Counted from the first letter of the stretch, positions 39,446-48,587 are shown. The stretch: DNA of 64,000 bases from Anaerolineales bacterium (GCA_020634895.1 JACKAV010000005.1:1-64000), one strand, 5' to 3'. The notes: generated by a model from the sequence alone, not told the origin. Numbers and translations: made by a program.

Positions 39446-39608
39446 TCTCATCTCCCAGACATCTGTCTGCCGAAATTGGCACCAGTTTTAGCTTTCAACT
39501 TTTGGCGATCAGCTTTCAGCGAAACGCTGATGGCTGATGGCTAATCGCTAACTGCTACTCGGTTGCCGAAGCGTCACAGGGTCGGTCCCTCAGCTTCTCT
39601 GGATGAGC
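39446..39608 (-). promoter_or_regulatory. SAM-I (S-box) riboswitch
   Basis: On the minus strand P1 is CTCATC (39607-39602) with GATGAG (39452-39447). The conserved core is present: AGAGAAGCTGAGGGA with the kink-turn region, GACCCTGTGACGC, CGGCAACC, GGTGCCAATTTC, then GCAGACAGATGTCTG and GGGAGATGAGAG. P3, between GGCAACC and GGTGCCAA, is unusually long (about 75 bases) and filled with 'catcagcc' and 'agctgatc' repeat words. SAM binding should favour the downstream terminator, turning off the SnoaL-like gene, metH and the genes behind it (family knowledge). Confidence 0.95.
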
Positions 39609-39622
39609 AATTTTATTGTCGT

Positions 39623-39651
39623 TTTATATCACGGTGGAAAAAGATTGTCAA
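39623..39651 (-). promoter_or_regulatory. Promoter of the SAM-riboswitch transcript
   Basis: On the minus strand there is a perfect -35 TTGACA (39651-39646), a 17-base spacer and a -10 TATAAA (39628-39623). Transcription would begin near 39616, just before riboswitch P1. The -35 box overlaps the fdhD stop codon. Confidence 0.85.
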
Positions 39652-40496
39652 TTTACGAGTGCGGGTTCTGTGGATTTGATCCGCTCATTTCCTGTATACA
39701 CGTTGAAGCGATTTCCACGTAAAAAGCCGATGAGCGTGATGCCAAACCGTTGAGCAACATCCACGGCAAGGCTGCTGGGGGCAGACACGGCACAAAAGAT
39801 GGATACCCCAGCGATATAACTTTTTTGCAGCAATTCATAACTGGCTCGCCCGCTGACCATGACGATTCTATTATTGAATGGAAGCTGGTCATTCAACAAG
39901 CCCCAGCCGATCAATTTATCCAAGGCATTATGACGCCCCACATCTTCGCGCGCGGCTAATATATTTCCATCCAGATCAAATAAAGCGGCGGCGTGGAGTC
40001 CGCCAGTGGTGTCGAATAAATTTTGCGATTGGCGAAGTTTATCAGGCAGGGAAGTGACGAGAGAATGATCGACGACCGGTCCTTCTGGAATTGCGGGGAT
40101 ATTTCTCTCGCTCAGATCATCGAGCATGGTCGAACCGCAAACGCCGCAGGCGCTATTGGTGAAGAAATGCCGTTCGAGTTGATTCAGTTTGGGCATGGAA
40201 TCAGCTGTCAGCTGAATCCGAAGCGAGTTGTATTCCTGCTGATTCCCATCCACGCAATACGTCATACCGGAGATTTCATCCTTATGATGAATTATCCCTT
40301 CGTTGTGAAGAAAACCCGCCGCCAATTCATAATCGTTCCCCGGGGTGCGCATGGTAATTGCAATTGTGTGCTGCTCGGAACCAGCCCGCAATAAAATCTC
40401 CAATGGTTCTTCTGCGGCAAGAGTATCTTTGCGGCGTTGCGGCTTTCCGTTTTCGTATGTCCAAATGGCTTGTTTTTTCTTATTAAAGCGGGTCAT
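39648..40496 (-). CDS. fdhD: Formate dehydrogenase accessory sulfurtransferase FdhD
   Basis: This 282-residue protein carries sulfur from the IscS-type desulfurase to the molybdenum bis-guanine-dinucleotide cofactor of formate dehydrogenase. The conserved Cys loop is seen as FFTNSACGVCGS. Other family marks are RTPGNDYELAAGFLHNEGI, TGGLHAAALFD, REDVGRHNALDKLIG and VSGRASYELLQKS. Length is normal. It lies just downstream of fdhA on the same strand, although a hairpin separates the two. Confidence 0.95.
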   Translation of the reverse strand: MTRFNKKKQAIWTYENGKPQRRKDTLAAEEPLEILLRAGSEQHTIAITMRTPGNDYELAAGFLHNEGIIHHKDEISGMTYCVDGNQQEYNSLRIQLTADSMPKLNQLERHFFTNSACGVCGSTMLDDLSERNIPAIPEGPVVDHSLVTSLPDKLRQSQNLFDTTGGLHAAALFDLDGNILAAREDVGRHNALDKLIGWGLLNDQLPFNNRIVMVSGRASYELLQKSYIAGVSIFCAVSAPSSLAVDVAQRFGITLIGFLRGNRFNVYTGNERIKSTEPALVN

Positions 40497-40520
40497 GCGT
40501 ACCTTCTTCTAAATAAAACG

Positions 40521-40552
40521 AACGGAGACCAGGAAATTCACCGGTCTCCGTT
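40521..40552. terminator. Terminator-like hairpin between fdhA and fdhD
   Basis: The 10-bp stem aacggagacc/ggtctccgtt has a 12-base loop. On the minus strand it is followed by cgttttattt. It lies 24 bases past the fdhA stop and could lower expression of fdhD relative to the structural subunits. Confidence 0.7.
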
Positions 40553-40576
40553 TTGACTTTTTGGGCGGGTCGTTTC

Positions 40577-42655
40577 TTACAGCGGTTCCACGCGCACCAC
40601 AGTGACTTTCATTTCGGCTGTGTGGGTGTTTGGGTCGTAGCCTGAACCTGTGAGGATGTTGACCGGTGTTTCGGCGAAACTGAAACTTGCAAAGACTGTC
40701 CCTCGCGGAGAGCGCGATGTGGATTTGACCTTGATCTTGATCTCACCGCGCCTGCTGACAACCTTTGCCCAACCGCCATCTTTCAGCCCCCACTTTTTGA
40801 CGTTATCGGGGTGAACCTCCAAATACTCTTCAGGAACAAGATATTCGATGCCCGATGCGCGTCCGGTCTGCGTGTGGGTGTGATAGCTTTGTAAACGTCT
40901 GCCGGTGGTGAGCCAGACCGGATACGTTTCATCCACTGTTTCAGCCGGGTCGCGGAAGCCGATCACTTTGAAAACAGCTTTGCCATTGGTAAAACCGTCT
41001 TCGTGCAGGCGGGGCGTGCCGGGATGTCCTTTGTAAGGAATGGGCCATTGATATTGACCGCCGTCCACCATGTCCCAATCGACACCGGCATAGATTGGCG
41101 CAACGCTGCACATCTCATTGAAGATCTCTTTCGGCGAATCATATTCAAAGCCGGGGATGCTCATGGCATTCGCCAGCATGGTGAGGATCTCCCAATCGGG
41201 CTTTGATTCACCTGGAGGTGTGACAGCAGCTCGCACGCGCTGGATGCGGCGTTCCGTATTGGTCAGCGTACCTTCCGTTTCACCCCAGGACGTGGCGGGC
41301 AGCACAACATCCGCCATGGCAGCCGTCTCCGTGAGGAAGATATCGATCACCACCAGATGGTCGAGGCTGTTCAATGCGTGTTCGCTGTGAACGCGGTCCG
41401 GGTCGGAGACAAGCGTATTTTCGCCGTCGATCAACATCGCATGGATGCCATTTCCGCTCGTTTCCAATGCAGTGACTTTGGTAATGCCGCGCTCTGGATC
41501 CAACTCGCGGCCATACAACTTTTCAAATTTCTCTCTGATCTCGGGTTTCGTCACAGCCTGATAACCGGGATAAACGTTGGGAGCCGCGCCCGCATCGCCC
41601 GCGCCTTGAATATTGTTCTGTCCACGCATGGGATTGATGCCGCATCCCTCCCGACCGAGATGACCAGTCAGCAACGCGAGATTGCTCAAGCTCTGAACAT
41701 TGTCCACGCCACAGATGTGTTCGGTGATTCCCAGTGTGTAATAGATAGAGGCTTTATCTGCCGCACCGTATAGGATTGCGGCTTTCTCAATATCCTTGGC
41801 AGGTACGCCTGTGATCTCAGACGCCCATTCCGGCGTGAATTTCTTAACGTGTTCGATATATTCGTCCACACCCGTGGTACGTTCTTCCACGAATTTATGG
41901 TCGATCAGATTCTCACGCACAATGACATGCGCCATCGCCAATAATAGAGGAACATCCGTGCCAACGCGCAAAGGCAGATACAGATCAGCCATTTCCGCGA
42001 GCTTGATATAGCGCGGATCCGCCACGATCAGTTTCGAGCCGCGTGCAAGCGCTTTCTTCATACGCGTGGCTGCCACCGGGTGGCATTCGGTCATGTTGGT
42101 GCCAATGCAAAAATAGACATCGGCTTTTTCAAGGTCAGATAATGGATTCGACATCGCGCCGCGTCCCAGGGTTGCCGCCAGACCGGCGACAGTGGGAGCG
42201 TGTCAGGCACGGCTGCAATTGTCGATATTATGGGTCCCGAACCCCGCGCGGATGAATTTCTGCATCAAGTAATCGGCTTCGGTGGGAGTACGTCCACTGG
42301 CAACGCCGTAAATGGCTTCGCGTCCGTATTTCTGAGATACGTTTCGGAAACCATCCGCAGCGACTTGAATGGCTTCTTCCCAAGTCGTCTCATGTAATTT
42401 GCCGTCTTCGCGGCGGACGAGCGGCTTGGTCAAGCGGTCAGGATGGTGGACATAATCATAGGCGAATTGTCCCTTCACGCATAGCGCGCCCAAATTGGCG
42501 GGGCCATCCATGGCAGGTTGAATGCCAATGATGTGGTCATCCTTTGAGAGAATATCCACTGCGCAGCCGACGCCACAGTATCCGCACACAGAGCGGGTCT
42601 TCTTCACGCCCGAATCAACGAGCGGGAGTTCACGTAATCCTTGCATGGTTACCAT
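40577..42655 (-). CDS. fdhA: Selenocysteine-containing formate dehydrogenase catalytic subunit
   Basis: One 692-residue selenoprotein, read through an in-frame TGA at 42205-42203 (residue 151). Before it the protein has SVCGYCGVGCAVDI (4Fe-4S) and ends NIDNCSRA; after it comes HAPTVAGLAATLGRGAMS. Family members have Cys or Sec exactly there (CxxU/C-H-x-P-x-V-A-G-L). The Sec is the molybdenum or tungsten ligand that oxidises formate to CO2 at bis-MGD. Other molybdopterin motifs follow (GTNMTECHPVAATRM, NPMRGQNNIQGAGDAG, LPATSWGETEGTLTN, TGRRLQSYHTHTQTG). A SECIS-type hairpin follows the UGA. A simple ORF caller would split the gene into 42203-42655 and a false 40577-42154 gene. Start 42655 follows aaggag. 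The NADH-linked subunits are encoded just upstream. Confidence 0.95.
42174..42190 (-). promoter_or_regulatory. Bacterial SECIS hairpin for selenocysteine insertion
   Basis: In the mRNA, a 6-bp stem GUCGCC/GGCGGC carries the loop GGUCU, starting 18 bases after the UGA codon. This is the same apical GGUCU sequence and the same 18-base spacing that I recall for E. coli fdhF. The tRNA-Sec and SelB genes are not in this window. Confidence 0.9.
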
Positions 42656-42705
42656 AAGCTGTTACTCCTTCTTACTTTGAAACAATAAACGCACTTTGCA
42701 AAGGA

Positions 42706-42752
42706 CTCTGAAAGTTCTACTTTCGGAGCTTTCCTGAAGTAGACCTTCAGGA
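42706..42752. other. Tandem hairpins in the fdh intergenic gap
   Basis: Two consecutive hairpins, ctctgaaag/ctttcggag (42706-42728) and tcctgaag/cttcagga (42732-42752), each with a 5-base loop, fill the gap between the small iron-sulfur subunit and fdhA. There is no T run after them on the minus strand, so they look more like mRNA-processing or stability elements than terminators. Confidence 0.6.
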
Positions 42753-42763
42753 TTCCACATCAC

Positions 42764-43423
42764 TTATGCGTGCCGTAATGCCTTCTTATCAGCCAGCGCA
42801 CCGGTTGGACAAGTCTGTACGCATTGACCGCAGAACGTACAAGCCGATGAACGCAATTCTAAATTGAACTCGGTGGTGATCTGCGTCCCAAATCCGCGGT
42901 TCATCACGCTGATGGCGTAATCGCCTTCCTGTTCGGCACACACACGCACACAGCGATAGCAGGAAATGCACAGATCATAATCGCGCAGGATGAACGGATT
43001 CTTGTCATCGAGTCGGCTGTGACCAGATTGCCTGCCTTGAAAACGCCCTGTATTCGCTCCATATTTTTCCACAAGAAGAGTAAGTTCCTGTGAAGCGATT
43101 CCGCGCAACGGCGAAACAGCCAGTTCGCGATTTTCCGAAACGACCATTTCCAACAGGGTCTTGCGGTGCTTCTCCAAGACCTCGGTTTCGGTGCTCACTT
43201 CCATGCCGGCAGTGGCAGCCGTCGTACAAGAAGCGACCGGGTTCTTCATCCCCTTCACTTCCACGGCGCACATACGGCACGCACCGAAGGGTTTAAGGCG
43301 CGGGTCAAAGCACAGAGTTGGGATGAAAACTTCATTGCGCTGGGCAACTTCGAAGACAGTTTCGCCTTGTGTAAACGTGACTTCCTTGCCGTCTAATTTC
43401 ATGGTGAGGTCATTATCAGCCAT
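42764..43423 (-). CDS. Formate dehydrogenase iron-sulfur subunit (NuoG N-terminal-like)
   Basis: This 219-residue electron-transfer subunit begins with a 2Fe-2S ferredoxin domain (IPTLCFDPRLKPFGACRMC and ASC). It continues with the NuoG-type His/Cys region (ENRELAVSPL), which lacks the usual CxxC-rich H-cluster spacing, and ends with two 4Fe-4S motifs (CISCYRCVRVCAEQ and CTFCGQCVQTCPTGA). It should pass electrons from FdhA to the flavin subunit. ATG 43423 lies 3 bases after the stop of the NuoEF-like gene. In other formate dehydrogenases this domain is fused to the catalytic subunit; here it is a separate gene. Confidence 0.9.
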   Translation of the reverse strand: MADNDLTMKLDGKEVTFTQGETVFEVAQRNEVFIPTLCFDPRLKPFGACRMCAVEVKGMKNPVASCTTAATAGMEVSTETEVLEKHRKTLLEMVVSENRELAVSPLRGIASQELTLLVEKYGANTGRFQGRQSGHSRLDDKNPFILRDYDLCISCYRCVRVCAEQEGDYAISVMNRGFGTQITTEFNLELRSSACTFCGQCVQTCPTGALADKKALRHA

Positions 43424-43426
43424 GGC

Positions 43427-45112
43427 TCACCTCTTTTCCACAAATTCCTGCACGCGGGCAGGGAATTGTTTGATCAGGCTTTCGATCACCAGCGGCGCCG
43501 CCATGCCCAATCCGCAGGCGCTAAGCGCTTTCATGGATGCGTTCATGTCGTTGACTTCTTCCAGCCAAACCTGCAATTGCATGGGACCTTCGCCGGATAA
43601 CCGTTCGGTGAGGCGCTCGGTTCCAAGCCGGCAGGGGAAACATTTTCCGCAGGATTCATGCGCGAAAAATTCGATGGCATTGTGAGCCGCTTCGATCATA
43701 TCGCGGCTGTCGTCGAGCACGATCATGCCTGCCGCGCCGAGCATCGAGCCTTTGCTGCGGATGCTGGGTTCGTCAATTGTCGCGGTTTCCAAATCTTCAC
43801 CAGCAAGAAAACCGCCGGAGAGTCCAGCCATCGTCACGGCTTGGAAGCTGCGCCCGGGCTTGGGTCCGCCTGCCCAATCGTAGAGCAGGGTTTTCAACGG
43901 CAAGCCAAACGGCACTTCGTAGTTTCCAGGGCGTTGAACATCTCCTGAAAGAGAAACAACTTTAGTACCGGCGTGACCGTTCAGTCCCAACTTGGTGTAC
44001 CACTCTGGCTCATGTCGCATGATCTGCGCCGCCGCCGCCAGCGTTTCCACGTTGTTCACCGCAGTCGGCAGATTCTCAAATCCATGCGTCACAGGGAAGG
44101 GCGGACGATTGCGCGGGAAGGGGTGCTTGCCTTCAAGACTATTCAACAGCGACCCTTCTTCACCGCAGATATACGCGCCGCCGCCGCGCCGCACGTATAA
44201 CTCAAAACTAAAATCCGTGCCTAAAATATTTTTACCGAGCAAATTCGCCGCATACGCATCGGCGATGGATTTTTCAAACAGAAAATTCGTTTCGGGATAT
44301 TCGTAACGTAAATAGATGATGCCGCGCGTCGCGCCGGTTGCATACGCGGCGATGGTCATGCCTTCGATCACGGCAAACGGATCGTAATCCATAATGGCGC
44401 GGTCTTTGAAACAACCTGGCTCGCCTTCATCTGCATTGCAGACGATGGTCTTCGGCTCGCCTTTCGCATCGGCAACAGCTTGCCACTTCACACCGGTTGG
44501 GAACGCCGCCCCGCCGCGCCCTGCCAACTTGCTGGCTTTGATGTGTTCGATCACATCCTTGGGCGTCATCTCTTTGACGGCGCGCATCAGCCCTTCATAA
44601 CCACCTGTTCGGCGGTACCCGGGCAGGGTGCCACGCTCAGGCTCTCTGATCTGCGCAAACACGCACTCTTCGATCTTGCCGGGGTTCACCGGCGGCACCG
44701 GCGTGGACTTGCGAGTCAGGTTGCCCTGCGAATCGCCCACCCATTGCTCATTCCCGATCAAAACCGGAACCGGTTCATCACAACGCCCCGCGCAAGGCAT
44801 GGCTGTCGCGCCCTTGTCTGCCAACGCCGAGAGACATTCATGCCCGCCATTTAAACGACAAACGGGTCCCGTACAAACACGCGGCTTGTTGAACCCGTCC
44901 TCTTCCTGGCTGAAGTGATGATAGAACGTGACTGTGCCATACAGGTCGGCAAGGGGAACTCCCAACCCTTTCGATATTGCGCGCATGGCACTTTCTGAGA
45001 TGCATCCATCTCTTTCGTGGAATGTATGTAATATCTTGAGGAGGGGAGCTGGACTGTCTTGCAATTGCTCAACGAGCAACAGATCAATGGTTTCCTGATC
45101 GATAGCTTCCAT
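43427..45112 (-). CDS. NuoE-NuoF fused NAD(H)-binding subunit of formate dehydrogenase
   Basis: This 561-residue protein has residues about 1-130 as a NuoE-like thioredoxin-fold 2Fe-2S domain (YGTVTFYHHF, CTGPVCRLNGG, MPCAGRCD). Residues about 150-560 are NuoF-like: FMN-binding GRGGAAFPTGVKW, NADH-binding NADEGEPGCFKD and YICGEEGSLLNSLEGK, and 4Fe-4S cysteines in ESCGKCFPCRLGTERL plus SACGLG. It would pass formate electrons to NAD+, or bifurcate if other partners exist. The gene heads the locus, divergent from aldehyde dehydrogenase. Together with the small Fe-S subunit and FdhA it gives a soluble FdsABG-like complex. Confidence 0.93.
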   Translation of the reverse strand: MEAIDQETIDLLLVEQLQDSPAPLLKILHTFHERDGCISESAMRAISKGLGVPLADLYGTVTFYHHFSQEEDGFNKPRVCTGPVCRLNGGHECLSALADKGATAMPCAGRCDEPVPVLIGNEQWVGDSQGNLTRKSTPVPPVNPGKIEECVFAQIREPERGTLPGYRRTGGYEGLMRAVKEMTPKDVIEHIKASKLAGRGGAAFPTGVKWQAVADAKGEPKTIVCNADEGEPGCFKDRAIMDYDPFAVIEGMTIAAYATGATRGIIYLRYEYPETNFLFEKSIADAYAANLLGKNILGTDFSFELYVRRGGGAYICGEEGSLLNSLEGKHPFPRNRPPFPVTHGFENLPTAVNNVETLAAAAQIMRHEPEWYTKLGLNGHAGTKVVSLSGDVQRPGNYEVPFGLPLKTLLYDWAGGPKPGRSFQAVTMAGLSGGFLAGEDLETATIDEPSIRSKGSMLGAAGMIVLDDSRDMIEAAHNAIEFFAHESCGKCFPCRLGTERLTERLSGEGPMQLQVWLEEVNDMNASMKALSACGLGMAAPLVIESLIKQFPARVQEFVEKR

Positions 45113-45242
45113 GAAAAGAATTCTACTGTAAATTCAACCCTTTTACAAGAAAAGGGGTTCAGACAACCAGTGCATGTCTGTACATCCGCCGAAAACAAAT
45201 AAAGAAGACTATAATCAGCCGAAACCAACCCAGGAGCAATTC

Positions 45243-46817
45243 ATGGAAACCGAATTCCTATCCTTTGAAAATCCCGCCACAGGCGTTAAGTTCGGTGAAG
45301 TCAAAATAACATCTGCCGCTGAAGTGAATCAGGCGATGGATGAGATGCGACGCGCCTTCCCTGTTTGGAGCAGCAAGCCGTTAACAGAGCGGATTCGCAT
45401 TTTGCGCAAGTTTCAAAATCTGCTCATCGAGCAACGTGATGAGATCACAAATATCCTCAACCAGGATTGCGGGAAAAGCCGTCAGGATGGGTTGATCGAA
45501 CTCTTCGTTACCGTGGATATGATCAGTCAATTCTGTGGGCAAGCGCCGAAATGGCTCAAAAGAAAAAGAGTGTCTTCGGGGTTGTACCTTTTCAAAAAAG
45601 GGATCGTCGAACACAGACCTCACGGAGTGGTGGCTGTGATAGCCCCCTGGAATTATCCGCTGATATTGGCGCTGCCTCCGGTTTTGGCAGCGTTGCTGGC
45701 GGGAAATACAGTGGTGCTTAAACCGTCCGAAGTAACTGCAGCTACGGGCGTCCTGATCGAGCGCTTGATCCAAAGTATCCCTGAGTTGACTCCGTTCGTT
45801 CGCGTCGTTCATGGAGATGGAAAAGTCGGCGCGGCTCTCACTCAAGCCAAGCCTGATTTTATCTATGTTACCGGGTCCACTCCGACGGGGAAAAAAGTTC
45901 TGCAGGCGGCAGCCGAAAATCTTATCCCTGTATCCATCGAGTTGGGCGGCAAGGATGCCACCATCGTTTTGGATGACGCCAACATCGATGCGGCGGCGCG
46001 TTGGGGAGTTTGGGGGGCATTCTTCAACGCTGGGCAGAGCTGCGTGTCTGTCGAACGCGTGTATGTCGTCGAATCAAAATACGACGAGTTTCTGGAGCGC
46101 GTGCTTCACTATACAAAGGAATTTCAGTCGGGATATTCGAATGAACTGAACAGCCCATATTCAATGGGACCCATAACAGACCCCAGACAGGTTAACGTCA
46201 TCGAAACGCATCTTGAAGATGCGCTTTCAAAGGGAGCCCGCATCCTGACCGGCGGCAAAAAACAGGATATGTTCTATGACCCCATCGTGATCGTGGACGT
46301 GAACCATTCCATGATCCTTATGCGCGAGGAAACTTTTGGTCCCATCATGCCGATCATAAAAGTCCGGGATGAAGCGGAAGCGATCCAACTCGCAAACGAC
46401 AGCAGTTTTGGGCTGGGAGCATCCATTTGGAGCAAAAATATCGGTCATGCAAAATCAGTCGCAGACAGGGTGCAGGCGGCTTCCGTCATCTTGAATGACA
46501 GCATGGCGCAGTTCGGCATCCCCATGCTTCCATTTGGCGGGATCAAAGACTCGGGGTTTGGTCACAGCCACGGGCAGGAAGGGCTGATGCAGTTCACGCG
46601 ACCCTACAGCTATGCCGTGGGCGGCGCTCCGATCAAATGGGACATTGCTACGATCCTACGAGAGAACGGTCACTATGACCTGGCGACGGCTCTCCTGGGC
46701 GTTGTATACGGGACAACGCTCAAACAAAAATGGGAAACGTTATCGCAGTTGTTCCGCAAAAAGCCAGGCACTTCTTCAAAACAAGCCAGCCAGAAATCGA
46801 AAACTGTAACCAATTGA
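45243..46817 (+). CDS. NAD(P)-dependent aldehyde dehydrogenase
   Basis: This 524-residue aldehyde dehydrogenase oxidises an aldehyde to the acid. It has the family motifs: VVAVIAPWNYPL (N-terminal core), KPSEVT, FVTGSTPTGKK-like YVTGSTPTGKKV, catalytic Glu in IELGGKDATIV, and catalytic Cys in FNAGQSCVSVERV, with LPFGGIKDSGFG near the end. A C-terminal tail of about 60 residues (PIKWDIATILRENGH ...) goes beyond the core. The specific aldehyde is unknown. Start 45243 has caggag seven bases upstream; 45174 was rejected. A TATAAT box at 45210-45215 may be its -10. It ends at a bidirectional terminator. Confidence 0.92.
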   Translation: METEFLSFENPATGVKFGEVKITSAAEVNQAMDEMRRAFPVWSSKPLTERIRILRKFQNLLIEQRDEITNILNQDCGKSRQDGLIELFVTVDMISQFCGQAPKWLKRKRVSSGLYLFKKGIVEHRPHGVVAVIAPWNYPLILALPPVLAALLAGNTVVLKPSEVTAATGVLIERLIQSIPELTPFVRVVHGDGKVGAALTQAKPDFIYVTGSTPTGKKVLQAAAENLIPVSIELGGKDATIVLDDANIDAAARWGVWGAFFNAGQSCVSVERVYVVESKYDEFLERVLHYTKEFQSGYSNELNSPYSMGPITDPRQVNVIETHLEDALSKGARILTGGKKQDMFYDPIVIVDVNHSMILMREETFGPIMPIIKVRDEAEAIQLANDSSFGLGASIWSKNIGHAKSVADRVQAASVILNDSMAQFGIPMLPFGGIKDSGFGHSHGQEGLMQFTRPYSYAVGGAPIKWDIATILRENGHYDLATALLGVVYGTTLKQKWETLSQLFRKKPGTSSKQASQKSKTVTN

Positions 46818-46825
46818 TCTAATAC

Positions 46826-46859
46826 AAAACGGCGGATTTCAGTCCGCCGTTTTAATTTT
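46826..46859. terminator. Bidirectional terminator between aldehyde dehydrogenase and modB
   Basis: The stem aaaacggcgga/tccgccgtttt has a 6-base loop, with A and T runs on both sides. The two genes converge here. Confidence 0.88.
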
Positions 46860-46864
46860 GAATA

Positions 46865-47683
46865 CTATTCTTCTTCTGTTTGTTCCAGCTTCTTTGTCAG
46901 CATTAACAAGATAACCGATACAAGAATCAACATAACAGACAAAGCCATTGCGATTCCCAAACTTCGCTCGAATCCAAGATAGATCGCCATGGGCATGGTT
47001 TGGGTCACGCCTTCCAAATTCCCCGCAAATAAAATTGTCGCACCAAATTCGCCCAGCGCGCGCGTCCATGTGAGAACGCCGCCGCTGACCAGAGCACGTC
47101 CCGCCAACGGGAACATGACTTCATAGAATAATTGCCACTGATTGGCACCCTCCACATGGGCAGCCTCTTCAAGTTGTTTCTCGACTGCTGCGAATCCCAG
47201 CCGCGCCGAGCGGATATACAATGGTGCAGCCACAAATGTCTGAGCGATCACCACCGCCGCCGTTGTGAACGGAAGGCTGATCCCAAAATCGAATAGAAAC
47301 GCGCCAAACAATCCCCTGCGACCGAAGGCGATCAGTAACGTCAGACCCGCAACCGAAGGCGGAAGCACAATGGGCAGGTCAATGAACAACTCGACCCATG
47401 ATTTCAACCTGAACTTCCAACGCGCCAGCAAATAGGCAAACGGCGTGCCAAACAGAACCGTGACGGTCAGCGTGATCGTACTCGTCACCAGACTTAATCG
47501 CAGCGCCTCCAATGCCTGTTCTGAAAAGGCGTAACCGAAAAATTCCTGATTGGCAGACCTCACGAACAATGCGACAAATGGAAGCGCGAACATGGCAAAC
47601 AGAATCGCGCTTGGGATAATGAATATCCAAATCAGGTGTCCGTCATGGACGGATCGGTCAAAGTAATCTCTAAATCTTCTCAT
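46865..47683 (-). CDS. modB: Molybdate ABC transporter permease ModB
   Basis: This 272-residue protein has six predicted helices (LIWIFIIPSAILFAMFALPF, then VTSTITLTVTVLFGTPFAYLL and others). The binding-protein-dependent permease loop is EEAAHVEGANQWQLFYEVMFPLAG, the EAA motif that contacts the ATPase. FIDLPIVLPPSVAGL is typical of ModB. It follows modA and would import molybdate or tungstate, needed by the formate dehydrogenase nearby. The start is uncertain: ATG 47725 would read through a hairpin, and 47683 begins MRRFRDYF directly before helix 1. modC is not in the window. Confidence 0.88.
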   Translation of the reverse strand: MRRFRDYFDRSVHDGHLIWIFIIPSAILFAMFALPFVALFVRSANQEFFGYAFSEQALEALRLSLVTSTITLTVTVLFGTPFAYLLARWKFRLKSWVELFIDLPIVLPPSVAGLTLLIAFGRRGLFGAFLFDFGISLPFTTAAVVIAQTFVAAPLYIRSARLGFAAVEKQLEEAAHVEGANQWQLFYEVMFPLAGRALVSGGVLTWTRALGEFGATILFAGNLEGVTQTMPMAIYLGFERSLGIAMALSVMLILVSVILLMLTKKLEQTEEE

Positions 47684-47689
47684 GGATAG

Positions 47690-47720
47690 AAAAAGTCGCG
47701 GAAGGAATCCTCCCGCGACT
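47690..47720 (-). terminator. Attenuator-like hairpin between modA and modB
   Basis: On the minus strand, agtcgcgg/ccgcgact with an 11-base loop is followed by ttttt. It sits 17 bases past the modA stop, in front of the preferred modB start, and could let the binding protein be made in excess over the permease. Confidence 0.75.
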
Positions 47721-47737
47721 CGCATAACCTATAAACC

Positions 47738-48532
47738 TTATTGGGGAGCGGCAAAGCCCCATTTCTGCAAAACTGCCTGCCCATCCGGCGAAAGCACATA
47801 CGCGATGAAAGCATCGGCAAGATCGGCATTGGGAGACTGGGTCAGCTTTGCGATTGGGTATTTTGCGATCACATTCAATTCAGCGGGAATATCTATGGTC
47901 TTGAGTTCAGGAGCGGCAACAGCATCCGAAGTATACACGATGCCCGCATCCGCTTCGCCAAGCTGGATTTTGGCAACCACCTGCTTGACGTTATCTTCGT
48001 TCGACACAACATTGGCAAGTACCTTGTCTTTGAAATCGCTTCCAAACGACCCGCTCATTGTATCCAACGCCTGACGCGCATACTTCCCGACCGGGACATC
48101 TTCTGCCGCCAAAACGATCTTGATTCCGGGATTGGCAAGGTCTTCGGGTTTGGCTACAGTCCCCGCGCTGTCTGCCGGAAGGATTATCACAAGTTTGTTG
48201 CTTAAGAAATTTTGAGGCGCATTCTCAGCGATGAACGAGGCTTTGATGGCGTTATCCATTTCCGTCTTGTTGGCAGAGGCGAAGACATCCGCAGGCGCGC
48301 CCTCTTCAATTTGAGTCCGAAGCGCTTGTGATCCGGCAAAGTTGAATGTTACCGTCACACCCGGGTTGACCGCCTCAAAATCCCCGCCAATTTCGGTGAA
48401 TGCGTCAGTGAGGGATGCGGCTGCAAAAACGGTCAACGAGCGGGGCTCCGGCGTGGATATTGGCGTAGCGGTTGTCGCACATCCCACAAGGAATAGTGCA
48501 GCCAATAAAACAAACGATAGGATACGTTTCAT
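47738..48532 (-). CDS. modA: Molybdate-binding lipoprotein ModA
   Basis: This 264-residue substrate-binding protein of the molybdate ABC importer has a lipobox (AALFLVGC) at the start. The ligand-loop words of the family are SLTVFAAASLTDAF and FNFAGSQALRTQIEEGAPADVFASA in the first lobe, and VVSNEDNVKQVVAKIQLGEADAGIVYTSDA in the second. It binds molybdate or tungstate outside the membrane. Start 48532 has aaggagatcaggaag upstream; the longer ORF to 48595 was rejected. It is the first gene of the mod unit. An inverted repeat 56 bases upstream could be a regulatory site. Confidence 0.94.
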   Translation of the reverse strand: MKRILSFVLLAALFLVGCATTATPISTPEPRSLTVFAAASLTDAFTEIGGDFEAVNPGVTVTFNFAGSQALRTQIEEGAPADVFASANKTEMDNAIKASFIAENAPQNFLSNKLVIILPADSAGTVAKPEDLANPGIKIVLAAEDVPVGKYARQALDTMSGSFGSDFKDKVLANVVSNEDNVKQVVAKIQLGEADAGIVYTSDAVAAPELKTIDIPAELNVIAKYPIAKLTQSPNADLADAFIAYVLSPDGQAVLQKWGFAAPQ

Positions 48533-48587
48533 CTTCCTGATCTCCTTGAAATGTTTATCATGCCTTAAAGTACTACCTGGGTGAGTA

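Noticed and set aside
40577..42154. Separate formate dehydrogenase gene starting at 42154 with a pseudogene upstream
   Set aside because: Both parts are in the same frame, separated only by TGA at the Sec position with a SECIS hairpin, so a single selenoprotein explains the data.
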